The position numbers and the translations under genes were made by a program. The notes beneath the pieces are model-generated. The model made no database searches, had not been told where the DNA came from, and saw only the letters and a list, made by a program, of their open reading frames with translations. This document shows positions 7,974 through 16,164 of a stretch of 34,793 nt of DNA, piece after piece (position 1 is the first letter of the stretch; each line of letters opens with the position of its first letter). Source of the stretch: Acidimicrobiaceae bacterium (GTDB lineage Bacteria; Actinomycetota; Acidimicrobiia; Acidimicrobiales; RAAP-2); contig PKYQ01000009.1 in the NCBI GenBank assembly GCA_003133685.1, forward strand, positions 40,843-75,635. The letters are read 5' to 3'.

Positions 7974-10277
7974 ATGAGAAGTCTTAACAACTCGTATCTG
8001 GACCGCGCAGGCGAAGAGACCCGTCTGGTCGTCGAAACCCTCCTCCAGGTCGTTCCCGGTACACAAATCGTCGCGGTCGTGACGAATCTCAAGAAGCCCA
8101 TACCGGGCTTCGAGCTCGAACCACTCGTCGGCACGGACGCCGAGTGTGCGTTCGACAGCATTAGTGATCGCGTTCGTCTTCAATTGACTGGTGAGATTCC
8201 TTTTGGATCGTTCTCGTGCATGGTGCTCGGGGTCGAATGGGGTGTCCTCGTCGATTCCATCGTCGTCCAAGACGGCGACGTCGTTGGCGCCTTGGTCGTC
8301 GCGCGCCATGGTCGCACGTGGTCCGGACGAGAACGTTCCCTCACGAACGCTTTTGGCTCCCTGCTCAGCCACGTCGCGACACTCGCGACTCGCGAGGGTC
8401 TCTTGCTGCATCAACGCCGTCTCGACGAATTAGTCGCTCAGGTGGCAGAAAAACTCATGTCGGCGTCGGCCACGAATCGTCAAGAGGTCCTCGAGTGGGT
8501 CTGTCAGGTCCTGGCTGAATTCCTCAATGCGGACGTCGCGTTCCTGCGACGAAACGACCTCGTGCGAGGGCTCAGCATCCTCGAAGCGGAGTGGCCGCCG
8601 CGTGACGACGCTCCCGACCCGGACCCCCTGGCTGAGACCTCCTTTGACGTGGACCCTCTTTTCATGGCCATGCGTGATCTGCGTGCTCCGTACCTGACGG
8701 CAACCGAGGACGCAAACGACGACTACCGCGACCGGATACTGGAAGAAACTGGCCTTGCCCCGGCCGCCGGTGCCGCTGTTCCGCTGTTGCTCGGCGATTC
8801 AACGTGGGGCATCTTGGGCTTCCTTCACTTCAACCTGCATAACTGGAACACGCCGGAGATCAATGCCCTCCAGGCGGTCGCTTCGATGCTCGTGCAACTC
8901 CAGGGCCGAATCGACGCCGAAGAGCGCACGCGCTTCAACGCGAACCACGACGAATTGACCGGTCTGCCCAACCGCCGAGCACTGATCCACGAGTTGAAGT
9001 CTCGCCTCAACGCGAAGCGTCAGACCGCCGTGATGGTGATCGACCTCGACCGATTCAAGATCATGAACGACTACTTGGGCCACGGCAGCGGTGACCGCCT
9101 CCTGGTCACGATCGCCGATCGAATCCGCACCAGTATTCGCACGAACGATTTCGCGGCCCGCCTCGGAGGCGACGAGTTCGTTTTCATCGTCGATAAGGCC
9201 AAGAGCGAAATGGAGATTCTCGCCACGGCCTATCGCATTCTCGACGTGATCGCCCAACCGGTCGCTATCGCCGGCCAAGAGGTCATCCACACCGCGAGTA
9301 TCGGCATCGCGATGGCCGAACCGGGCGAACAGAGCGAACTGGACCTGCTTGGGTGGGCCGACGTCGCGATGTACGCCGCCAAGGCCCGTGGTCGCAACCA
9401 GGCCGTTGTTTTCGACCGAGAACTGCGTAAAGAGGTCAACGACCGTTCTCGCACCGAGTTGATGCTGCGCGAAGCCATTGATATGGGTGGCCTTCGTCTT
9501 CACTTCCAGCCCGAAGTCGACCTTCGCACCGGCGAAGTGCTCGCTGTTGAGGCGCTCGTTCGATGGGAACACCCGACGCGCGGCCTCCTGGCGGCCTCAG
9601 AGTTCATCACGGTCGCCGAAGAGACCGGATTGGTCACCGAGCTGGGCCGCTGGGTCTTCGCTGAGGCCTGTCGCCAGTTGGCGATCTGGCAGAACGAATA
9701 CGTGGACCTGCCGTTCATTGTGCGCATCAACATGTCGCCGGCCGACTTCAAGATGGGTGACCTGGTCGAGTTCGTCGAGCGCTGTCTGCGTGAGAACAAC
9801 GTTCCCGGCAACCGTCTCTGTATTGAGATCACCGAGTACGCCGTCTTGGACGAGCCGGAACGCATCGCCAAGATCCTGAAGAGTTTCCAGGCGCTCGGCG
9901 TTGAGATCGCTCTGGACGACTTCGGCACGGGATTCGCCTCGATGACCGGCCTGAAGAACCTTCCGGTGAATCTCTTGAAGCTCGACATGAGCTTCGTGCG
10001 CGGCATCACGACGGACAACTACGACCGCGCCATCGTCGAGTCGATCATTCGGCTGGGTGCGGCGCTCAACCTGGGCGTCATCGCCGAAGGCATCGAATCC
10101 GACACGATCATTCAAAAACTGCTGGAACTCGGCTGTTACCGCGGTCAGGGCTACCTCATCTCACGACCCGTCCCCGCTGCGGAGCTCTCCGAGATGCTCC
10201 GTGAAGGAGCCGTCGCCGCTTCGATCCTGAGGTCCGTTGATCAGACCCTGATCGAACTGGCAGACTTGCAACCGTGA
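7974..10277 (+). CDS. Diguanylate cyclase/phosphodiesterase with two GAF-like sensors (GAF-GAF-GGDEF-EAL)
   Basis: Two GAF-like domains (about 10-145 and 150-310) precede a GGDEF domain (about 315-475) with intact GGDEF at 398-402 and an inhibitory RxxD site, RTND, at 389-392. An EAL domain (about 490-745) follows with every key residue: EAL 526-528, NMS, IEITE, DDFGTG, KLD, Glu705 in AEG, and QG. Both synthesis and hydrolysis of c-di-GMP are therefore possible, set by the GAF ligand. It is soluble. Rv1354c of M. tuberculosis has a similar GAF-GGDEF-EAL order and also lies next to the ThiF-nitroreductase gene. It is the first gene of a unit with 4-nt overlaps. AAGG upstream of ATG 7974 is a weak ribosome-binding site. 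Confidence 0.93.
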   Translation: MRSLNNSYLDRAGEETRLVVETLLQVVPGTQIVAVVTNLKKPIPGFELEPLVGTDAECAFDSISDRVRLQLTGEIPFGSFSCMVLGVEWGVLVDSIVVQDGDVVGALVVARHGRTWSGRERSLTNAFGSLLSHVATLATREGLLLHQRRLDELVAQVAEKLMSASATNRQEVLEWVCQVLAEFLNADVAFLRRNDLVRGLSILEAEWPPRDDAPDPDPLAETSFDVDPLFMAMRDLRAPYLTATEDANDDYRDRILEETGLAPAAGAAVPLLLGDSTWGILGFLHFNLHNWNTPEINALQAVASMLVQLQGRIDAEERTRFNANHDELTGLPNRRALIHELKSRLNAKRQTAVMVIDLDRFKIMNDYLGHGSGDRLLVTIADRIRTSIRTNDFAARLGGDEFVFIVDKAKSEMEILATAYRILDVIAQPVAIAGQEVIHTASIGIAMAEPGEQSELDLLGWADVAMYAAKARGRNQAVVFDRELRKEVNDRSRTELMLREAIDMGGLRLHFQPEVDLRTGEVLAVEALVRWEHPTRGLLAASEFITVAEETGLVTELGRWVFAEACRQLAIWQNEYVDLPFIVRINMSPADFKMGDLVEFVERCLRENNVPGNRLCIEITEYAVLDEPERIAKILKSFQALGVEIALDDFGTGFASMTGLKNLPVNLLKLDMSFVRGITTDNYDRAIVESIIRLGAALNLGVIAEGIESDTIIQKLLELGCYRGQGYLISRPVPAAELSEMLREGAVAASILRSVDQTLIELADLQP

Positions 10278-11167
10278 GCTCCAAGAACGGATCAATGGCC
10301 GAGTCGATGCACGACGAGAGCAACGATGATTCCGAGGCGACGTCGACGCTGACTTCGATTCACGCCGCCGACGCGCCCACCGTTTTCGGCGGCGAAGGCT
10401 ACGAACCGTGGCTGTTCCAAACGATGCTGAACGAACTGTCCGAACGCGAACTCGGCGTTGGTTTCATCTATTCGATACTCGAGCTGTTCGCGACCCGTCA
10501 CGGACTGAGCGACGTGGCGGTCGTACTCGTCAACGAATCGTTCGGCACGCAGATGTTCCGACTCGGTGGCGAAGCGGTAACGCCCGACATGGCCGCTCAT
10601 CTCACTTGCTCGCCGGGCGTCTACTGCGAACCGGATACCGTGCCCACGGCTGAATGTGACGCCGTGCGCACGGCGTGCCAACTGGCGATGTCACTGCACC
10701 TGGCACGCTTCAGCGCCGCCCACGATCCGCTCACCAACATCGCGAATCGCCGCAGCTTCGATGAGGCCCTCGAAGTGGCCGCGGCGCGCAGCGCTCGCTA
10801 CGGCTGGGCCTTCACTCTCGTACTGTTGGACCTGAATAACTTCAAGGCCGTGAACGATAAATCCGGTCACGAGTTCGGCAACCACCTTTTGCGACAGTTC
10901 GGATTCGCTCTACGCCAAGCGGTTCGCCAGGGGGACACCGCGGCGCGCATCGGCGGGGACGAGTTCGCGGTGATCTTGAGCAACGCCGAGGGGCACGAGT
11001 CCTCCGGCTTCACCGAACGTCTGCGGGGTCACCTCGTGACGCTCGGCAATCCCGTAGAGTTCACCATCGGGACCGCGACCTCGCCGCGCGACTCGACCGA
11101 TCCCGGCGAGTTACTGCGAATGGCCGATGGTCGCCTCTACGAGAAGAAGGGCATTCGAATCTCATGA
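10274..11167 (+). CDS. Diguanylate cyclase (GGDEF)
   Basis: The GTG start overlaps the preceding stop by 4 nt, implying translational coupling. Residues about 45-145 form a sensor-like segment with Cys111, Cys118 and Cys128, which I cannot assign to a family. The GGDEF domain (about 146-297) has intact GGDEF at 227-231 and an RxxD inhibitory site, RQGD, at 218-221. It is expected to make c-di-GMP with product feedback. There is no membrane segment. Together with the preceding gene it gives two cyclases in one transcript, one of them with its own hydrolase, suggesting separate inputs. Confidence 0.9.
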   Translation: MSSKNGSMAESMHDESNDDSEATSTLTSIHAADAPTVFGGEGYEPWLFQTMLNELSERELGVGFIYSILELFATRHGLSDVAVVLVNESFGTQMFRLGGEAVTPDMAAHLTCSPGVYCEPDTVPTAECDAVRTACQLAMSLHLARFSAAHDPLTNIANRRSFDEALEVAAARSARYGWAFTLVLLDLNNFKAVNDKSGHEFGNHLLRQFGFALRQAVRQGDTAARIGGDEFAVILSNAEGHESSGFTERLRGHLVTLGNPVEFTIGTATSPRDSTDPGELLRMADGRLYEKKGIRIS

Positions 11168-11763
11168 TGTCTCGAACTGAAGAAGACTTTGAACTGGAAT
11201 TGCGTTCGCTGCCCGGGGTTCTCAACGTCGGGATCACGAAGCACTCCAACGGCGACGTCAACATCGTCACGCTCGTCGCGAACTCGAAGGATCCACTCGC
11301 GACGCGCACGGCGGCGAATCAGATCGCCAGTCTCTACTACCCGGAGGCCGCGATTGTCGTCGAAGACGCCAATCGCGCGCTGATCGATAGCCAGCGCAGC
11401 GAGAACTCTCGCGTCGCACTGATCCGCGCCGACTATGACACCAGCGACGGATTCTGTGAGGTCCAACTGTCGGTCGACGGACGCACCGGCATTGGACGAG
11501 CCGGCAGTGGACCGCTGATCGGCGGCGCCGAAGCGACGCTCGCGGCCTTGCGCGAACTCGGCTACGACGTTCCGTATTCGCTCATGACCGTTACCAACGT
11601 CACCAACGGTCGCGACTGGCCCGTCATCGTGACTCTTCGTTCTTTGGCGAACGACGCCGATCGTTTCGGCATCGCTCGTTCCGAAGACGATCTCGTCTCG
11701 GCGGTGAAGGCGACGCTCGACTCGTTGAATCGTTTTCTCACGAACTTGGAAGGTCGCGCGTAA
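11164..11763 (+). CDS. Protein of unknown function in the c-di-GMP operon
   Basis: I do not recognise this 199-residue protein. It starts with ATG 11164, overlapping the GGDEF gene by 4 nt, so it is translated with it. Two parts can be seen: residues 1-75, rich in beta-strand pattern with a LPGVLNVGI stretch, and residues about 78-195, beginning RVALIRADYD and ending in a helix (SAVKATLDSLNRFL). There is no signal peptide, membrane segment or cysteine cluster. Its fixed place after two c-di-GMP enzymes makes it a candidate effector or partner, but that is inference from position only. Confidence 0.75.
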   Translation: MMSRTEEDFELELRSLPGVLNVGITKHSNGDVNIVTLVANSKDPLATRTAANQIASLYYPEAAIVVEDANRALIDSQRSENSRVALIRADYDTSDGFCEVQLSVDGRTGIGRAGSGPLIGGAEATLAALRELGYDVPYSLMTVTNVTNGRDWPVIVTLRSLANDADRFGIARSEDDLVSAVKATLDSLNRFLTNLEGRA

Positions 11764-11784
11764 CCCTTCGGTTGTTCGACGCAG

Positions 11785-12729
11785 CTACCGCGCTGACGTA
11801 ACCGCTTCGTACGTGCGACCTCGCAGTTCGGCGAGTCCGGCAGTGCGCAGCGAACCACCGAACGCCGTGGCGATGCCGACGCCGGCGACGGCGCCGTCGC
11901 GCGGCAACACCACCAGCGCGTTGTCCGCCCCTCGAGCGATGACGATCCCCTGGACACGCGCTTTCCGTGCCGCGTCATCGACCGCGGCGACGTCGGCGGT
12001 GACGTCGAGTTCGACGACCGGATTCTCGTACTTGCGGTGCTTGAGGGATCGAAGGTCACGGATCATTTGGATGGAGTCGCGGCCCACGTGGATGGTGGAG
12101 CCGGCGATGTCGTCCCACGTGACGGGGATTGGTCGAATCGTCATGCCCAACTGGTCGGCGAGGTAGAGCATCTCCGCGTCGTAGACGAAGCGGTCGTAGA
12201 AGCCGAGGAGCCCGAGGATCCTGGCCGGTCCCAACTGGAATCCCTTGCATCCGCACTGGGTGTCGCGCAGCTTCGTGCCGGTGTAGTGGCGCACGAGGCG
12301 ATTGAAGACGCGGCCGGCGAGCGTGCGCAACAACGTGTCGTAACCGTCGTTGGCCCCCAGTTCTCGCGCGCCGGGCACGAGTGGACTGTCGTGCAACGCG
12401 ACCACGAAATCGGGCAGGTGAACCGGCCGGATCGAGAGGTCGGCGTCGGTCGCGATGACGAACGGGGCGCTCGCGACCGAGATGCCGAGGCGAACGGCGG
12501 CTCCCTTACCCCGGTTGTGAGGTTGTTGGACGAACTGCACGTGGGGGAGATGGCCGTACACGGCGTGCGCGACGTGCATCGTGTCGTCGTTCGAACCATC
12601 GTCGACGACGATCACTTCGATCTGCTCGGGGTTCATCTCTTCGAGGACCGGGCGTAGTCGCTCGAAGCCCGCCGCGAGACGAAGCGACTCGTTGTAGGCC
12701 GGAATGACGAGGGAGGTAGTGAGGGTCAC
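11785..12729 (-). CDS. Family 2 glycosyltransferase (dolichyl/polyprenyl-phosphate sugar synthase-like)
   Basis: The N-terminal 230 residues are a GT-A fold: start SLVIPAYNES, VDDGSNDDT nucleotide site, the DAD metal motif (DADLSI), and a CGCKGF segment typical of dolichyl-phosphate glucosyl- or mannosyltransferase relatives. It would move a sugar from a nucleotide donor to a lipid phosphate at the inner membrane face, although no C-terminal membrane helices are present. Residues about 235-314 form an extra domain with an AVAGVGIATAFGG stretch that I cannot name. The start is GTG 12729. It is convergent with the c-di-GMP operon (21-bp gap) and divergent from the sulfotransferase. Confidence 0.85.
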   Translation of the reverse strand: MTLTTSLVIPAYNESLRLAAGFERLRPVLEEMNPEQIEVIVVDDGSNDDTMHVAHAVYGHLPHVQFVQQPHNRGKGAAVRLGISVASAPFVIATDADLSIRPVHLPDFVVALHDSPLVPGARELGANDGYDTLLRTLAGRVFNRLVRHYTGTKLRDTQCGCKGFQLGPARILGLLGFYDRFVYDAEMLYLADQLGMTIRPIPVTWDDIAGSTIHVGRDSIQMIRDLRSLKHRKYENPVVELDVTADVAAVDDAARKARVQGIVIARGADNALVVLPRDGAVAGVGIATAFGGSLRTAGLAELRGRTYEAVTSAR

Positions 12730-12838
12730 GGTGTTCTATCTCGACGCGTTCGTCGTTCGGAGTGGTTTGGATCGCGCGAAATAAACCGTAGTACGACCTC
12801 GAACGCGGACCTGGCTCTTCGCTTGGGCTTTCGTCATC

Positions 12839-12864
12839 GAATACGACAATGCATTGTCGTATTC
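12839..12864. promoter_or_regulatory. Perfect 26-bp palindrome
   Basis: The left arm GAATACGACAATG is followed directly by its exact reverse complement, with no loop. It sits in the 267-bp gap (12730-12996) between the divergent glycosyltransferase and sulfotransferase genes. Such symmetry at a divergent promoter region suggests an operator shared by both genes; a terminator is unlikely between divergent genes. No gene is seen in the gap. Confidence 0.6.
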
Positions 12865-12984
12865 AGTCAATCGCAGCGCGCACGTCTTCTTCACGACGTT
12901 GCCGATTGTCATACGTGGCGCGAATTATCGGCGGCGAACACGAACGACGCGAAAATTCGTTGGAATCGAGTACGCGACCAGAGG

Positions 12985-12990
12985 TAGTTT
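12985..12990 (+). promoter_or_regulatory. -10 box TAGTTT of the sulfotransferase gene
   Basis: TAGTTT ends 6 nt before ATG 12997, the spacing expected for a leaderless transcript. A possible -35 TTGGAA lies at 12960-12965. Confidence 0.4.
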
Positions 12991-12996
12991 TCTTAC

Positions 12997-14010
12997 ATGG
13001 GAGTCTTGGTTTTGGGTATGCACCGTTCGGGTACGTCCGCGTTGGCGGGCGCCCTCGAGGCGATGGGTCTCGAGGTCGGTCCGCACGATGACGTCATGCC
13101 CGCCGACGTCGCGAATCCGGAGGGTTACTTCGAACTGCGCAGCATCGTGCGTGCGAATGACGACCTGCTCGCTCATTTCGGTGGACGCTGGGACAGCCCG
13201 CCGGATTTCGCGCCCGACTGGGTCGAGGACGTCGTGGCGATCGAATTCGTCGACGCGGGGCGAGCGGTCTTAGGCGAACTCTTCGGTAGCGAGCGTTATC
13301 TTCTCAAGGATCCTCGAATCTCGATCCTGCTGCCTCTGTGGCGACGGATCACGAACGACCAAGGCTGCGCCATTGTTATCGTTCGCGACCCGCTGGAAGT
13401 GGCGGCGTCGCTCACGAAGCGCGACGGGCTGTCCACGCTCACGGGTCTGGCGTTGTGGGCGGCGTACCACCGCGCGATGCTTCGTGACCTCCAGGGGGCG
13501 CGCGCGCACGTGTGCAACTACGCCGATCTCATTGAAAATCCCGTCGAAGTTCTTACCGACATCGCGGCGAGCCTTCGGGCGTGGGGCGAGGTGCGCGAGG
13601 ACCTGAACCTCACGAAGGCATTCACCTCCATCAAGCCGGAACTTCGTCGAAACACGATCGTCGACGCTGACCTGGTGGCCGAGGCGTCACCCGTTGAGAT
13701 AAACGAATTGATGAAACTTACGTTGGATCTGCGCGGCCGACACGATGTGTTCGACATGGGCACCGTGCTCGAGCCGGGTTGGTGGGAAGGACCACTGCTC
13801 GAAGAGCGACGCGTTCTGCTTCAGTGGGCTCTCGGCGCCATTAGCGAATTGGAGACGCACAACGCGAATCTCCTCACCGAGAATGGGATCCTTTGGAAAC
13901 AGAGCGATGCGGCGACGCGCGAGGCAGCCCAACTGCGTGAGCGCATGGAGCGGGCGCGACGACTGGTCCCGGGACCGCTCCGTCGCATCGCGGCGAAGAT
14001 CTCACGCTGA
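12997..14010 (+). CDS. Sulfotransferase family protein
   Basis: The N-terminus carries the 5'-phosphosulfate loop of PAPS-dependent sulfotransferases (LGMHRSGTSAL, residues 6-16). A second site, IVIVRDPLEVAASL (about 126-139), matches the 3'-phosphate-binding strand and helix. It would move sulfate from PAPS to a hydroxyl, probably on a glycan or lipid. Residues about 285-330 form a charged coiled-coil-like tail. APS kinase, which makes PAPS, follows after 40 bp on the same strand, a strong functional hint. The neighbouring glycosyltransferase suggests the acceptor is a sugar product. The start is ATG 12997, with a leaderless-type box upstream. Confidence 0.85.
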   Translation: MGVLVLGMHRSGTSALAGALEAMGLEVGPHDDVMPADVANPEGYFELRSIVRANDDLLAHFGGRWDSPPDFAPDWVEDVVAIEFVDAGRAVLGELFGSERYLLKDPRISILLPLWRRITNDQGCAIVIVRDPLEVAASLTKRDGLSTLTGLALWAAYHRAMLRDLQGARAHVCNYADLIENPVEVLTDIAASLRAWGEVREDLNLTKAFTSIKPELRRNTIVDADLVAEASPVEINELMKLTLDLRGRHDVFDMGTVLEPGWWEGPLLEERRVLLQWALGAISELETHNANLLTENGILWKQSDAATREAAQLRERMERARRLVPGPLRRIAAKISR

Positions 14011-14050
14011 TCGAGCGTCAGACACGTATGCCGAGAGCAACGACCTCACC

Positions 14051-14599
14051 ATGATTGACGCGTCCGCATCAACGTTCGTGATTTGGTTCACGGGGATCTC
14101 CGGGGCCGGGAAGTCAACGATGGCCCTGATCGTCGAGGAGCGACTGCGCGAGCAAGGACTGCTCGTGCACAACCTCGACGGCGACGCGCTTCGTCATGGT
14201 CTGAACCGCGATCTCGGATTCGGTGACGCCGATCGTGCGGAAAACATCCGTCGAGTCGGCGAATTGGCTCGTCTCTTCAACAACGTCGGCATGATTGTCC
14301 TCGTCGCCGCCATTTCGCCGTTTCGTGCGGGACGTGACGCTGCGCGCGAACTCGCGGGACCCGGGAGGTTCGTCGAAGTCCACGTGGACACACCGTTGGA
14401 AGTCGCGGAAGAGCGCGACGTGAAGGGTCTTTATAGAAAAGCACGCAGCGGACAGTTGCTCGACTTCACCGGCATCGACTCGCCGTATGAGGCTCCCTCG
14501 AATCCCGAAGTCCGCATTGACTCCTCGTTCGCAACGCCCGAGGACGGCGCCGATGAAGTGTTTCGAGTGTTGCGGGCGATGGGGCTGGTCTCGGCCTAG
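14051..14599 (+). CDS. cysC: Adenylylsulfate kinase
   Basis: This 182-residue protein has the Walker A loop GISGAGKST, then LDGDALRHGLNRDLGF and DRAENIRRVGELARLF, which are family signatures of APS kinase. It phosphorylates APS at the 3' position to give PAPS in the cytoplasm. I chose ATG 14051 because the family begins a few residues before the first strand (FVIWFTG); the longer reading from 13745 overlaps the sulfotransferase in another frame. No ATP sulfurylase or reductase lies nearby, so this copy probably serves sulfation by the adjacent sulfotransferase and not cysteine synthesis. Confidence 0.93.
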   Translation: MIDASASTFVIWFTGISGAGKSTMALIVEERLREQGLLVHNLDGDALRHGLNRDLGFGDADRAENIRRVGELARLFNNVGMIVLVAAISPFRAGRDAARELAGPGRFVEVHVDTPLEVAEERDVKGLYRKARSGQLLDFTGIDSPYEAPSNPEVRIDSSFATPEDGADEVFRVLRAMGLVSA

Positions 14600-14602
14600 C
14601 CC

Positions 14603-15190
14603 TCAGTCGGCGTTGGGCGCACCGGACGGCGAAGTTCCATCGGGGCCCGATGTAAAGAACGGCTGCGGATGAGCTGCGGGAATCACCGGCATCGCGCGAA
14701 CACCCGACGCCATGCAGCGGATCAAATCCATCTGGCGCTCGTCGCGCTGTTTCGCGGCGGTGTTGAGTCCTTCAACGGCTTTGGCCACGAGCGACGCGTG
14801 CGCTGGTTCATCACGGGCGGCGCTGTCGACGACCGTTCGCTGCCGTTCAACGGATTCCAAATGAGCCCGCGCCGCCTCCCAGTACCGCACGGCTCTTTCG
14901 GCCAGCTCGAGCGCCTCTCGCTGTTCGGCGCATTGGCTCGGTTGACGCTTGCGACGGGTCCAGGTGAAGATGACGACGCCAACGCCGCCGAGCAGGAGGA
15001 CGCCGCCACCGAGCGCGATCAGTATGGCCCCGCTGCCGCTCGACGTCGTGGTCGTGCCGACAGCCTGTCGACCGGAAGCGCCGGCCGGGGACGTCAGCGC
15101 GGTGCCGAGTCCCATCGCGCCACTAAGAATTGCCATCGTCGACAGTGTGCGGCGAGTCAGTCCACCTTGGGAATACCTTGTCGCGCCCAT
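14603..15190 (-). CDS. Single-pass membrane protein with signal-like N-terminus and Thr/Ser linker
   Basis: From ATG 15190 (AAGGGG 5 nt upstream) the 195-residue product has a twin-arginine-like segment TRRTLSTMAIL and a hydrophobic stretch to ALTSPAGA, a short Thr/Ser/Gly linker (GTTTTSSGSG), a membrane helix (about 53-76) and a TRRKR stop-transfer. A helical cytoplasmic part follows (about 80-150), with many Glu, Arg and Ala and likely coiled coil, then a Pro-rich tail. The family is not recognised. It is convergent with cysC (3-bp gap) and divergent from the IclR gene. Confidence 0.7.
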   Translation of the reverse strand: MGATRYSQGGLTRRTLSTMAILSGAMGLGTALTSPAGASGRQAVGTTTTSSGSGAILIALGGGVLLLGGVGVVIFTWTRRKRQPSQCAEQREALELAERAVRYWEAARAHLESVERQRTVVDSAARDEPAHASLVAKAVEGLNTAAKQRDERQMDLIRCMASGVRAMPVIPAAHPQPFFTSGPDGTSPSGAPNAD

Positions 15191-15334
15191 CAATGCCCCT
15201 TCGCGATCGAGTTCGCTTCGCAATGGCAAGAACGATACATCGTGTGTCGAGTTCGTACCTGATGGGCGTGCCATTAGCCCGGTGGCCAACGGCACCGACG
15301 TCAGCGCTCTCTGTCAAGTAGGTACTTGCGAAAG

Positions 15335-15352
15335 ATATGGCCTAGACCATAT
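15335..15352. promoter_or_regulatory. Palindromic operator at the IclR gene promoter
   Basis: ATATGGcCTAGaCCATAT is an 18-bp palindrome with one unmatched pair. Its right arm overlaps TATTGT (15350-15355), a -10-like box 8 nt before GTG 15364. IclR-family proteins bind short palindromes, so repression of its own gene is likely; the site could also serve the divergent membrane-protein gene. Confidence 0.5.
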
Positions 15353-15363
15353 TGTGTATTCCT

Positions 15364-16164
15364 GTGCCGAACATAACTGATCAAGATAGGCGTTACGAAG
15401 TGCAATCGGTGGCTCGGGCCGCGTCGTTGCTCGACCTCGTGGGCAACGCGGGCGCCGGGGGAATGGGCGTCACTGAGATTGCGGGCCACCTGAAAGTCGC
15501 CAAAAGCACCGCTCTTTCGCTGGCGCGCACGCTCAGCGCGGCTGGCCTGTTGCGAGCGGTCGATCCCGGTCCGCGCTACGTGCTCGGCCTCAACCTCCGT
15601 CGACTCGGCGACCTCGTCGGACAGCAGACCTCCATCGCCGAGCTCGGCTTGCCCAACCTGCGCGAACTTTCGAGTGTGACCGGTTTGACCGCTCGCCTCG
15701 CCATGAATGAAAACGGCTATCCGGTTTTCCTCGAACGAATTGACGGCGAGGGGTCCCTCCGCTTTCACGCCCCTCTCGGTCAACGCGAAGAACCTCACGC
15801 GACCGCCGCCGGCAAAGCGATCCTCGCCGAGATGAACGAACAAGAGGTTCGCGATCTCATTGCCGGTGCCGGTATGGCCATTCATACTTCCAGAACGCTG
15901 ACTGATATAAGTGCCCTGCTCGAGGATCTCGATCGAGTCCGCGTCGAGGGTTACGCCACCGACGACGAAGAGGGGGCCGAAGGGGTATTTTGCGTCGGTG
16001 CGGCATTCTTCGACCACCAAGGAATATGTTCGGGCGCCCTCAGCATTACTGGACTCAAAGCCGACGTGCCGCTTCGCGAGGTACAACGCCTGGGCGCAAT
16101 TGTGAAAGAGCGCGCCGAGCGCATGACGTTCCTGCTCGAGGGTATTGGTCGCGGAAGAAGTTGA
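15364..16164 (+). CDS. IclR-family transcriptional regulator
   Basis: The product has an N-terminal winged helix (about residues 8-68; VTEIAGHLKVAKSTALSLARTL is the recognition region) and a C-terminal IclR effector domain (about 80-262), with the family features GKAILAEM and SALSITG. It is a dimeric or tetrameric DNA-binding protein controlled by a small organic ligand. GTG 15364 is preferred over TTG 15352 because a palindrome and a -10-like box overlap the earlier codon; neither has a clear ribosome-binding site. It overlaps a truncated alcohol dehydrogenase gene by 1 nt (TGATG), presumably its former target. Confidence 0.88.
   Translation: MPNITDQDRRYEVQSVARAASLLDLVGNAGAGGMGVTEIAGHLKVAKSTALSLARTLSAAGLLRAVDPGPRYVLGLNLRRLGDLVGQQTSIAELGLPNLRELSSVTGLTARLAMNENGYPVFLERIDGEGSLRFHAPLGQREEPHATAAGKAILAEMNEQEVRDLIAGAGMAIHTSRTLTDISALLEDLDRVRVEGYATDDEEGAEGVFCVGAAFFDHQGICSGALSITGLKADVPLREVQRLGAIVKERAERMTFLLEGIGRGRS

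Noticed and set aside
13745-14050. N-terminal extension of APS kinase
   Set aside because: It lies inside the sulfotransferase gene in another frame; the APS kinase family begins close to ATG 14051.
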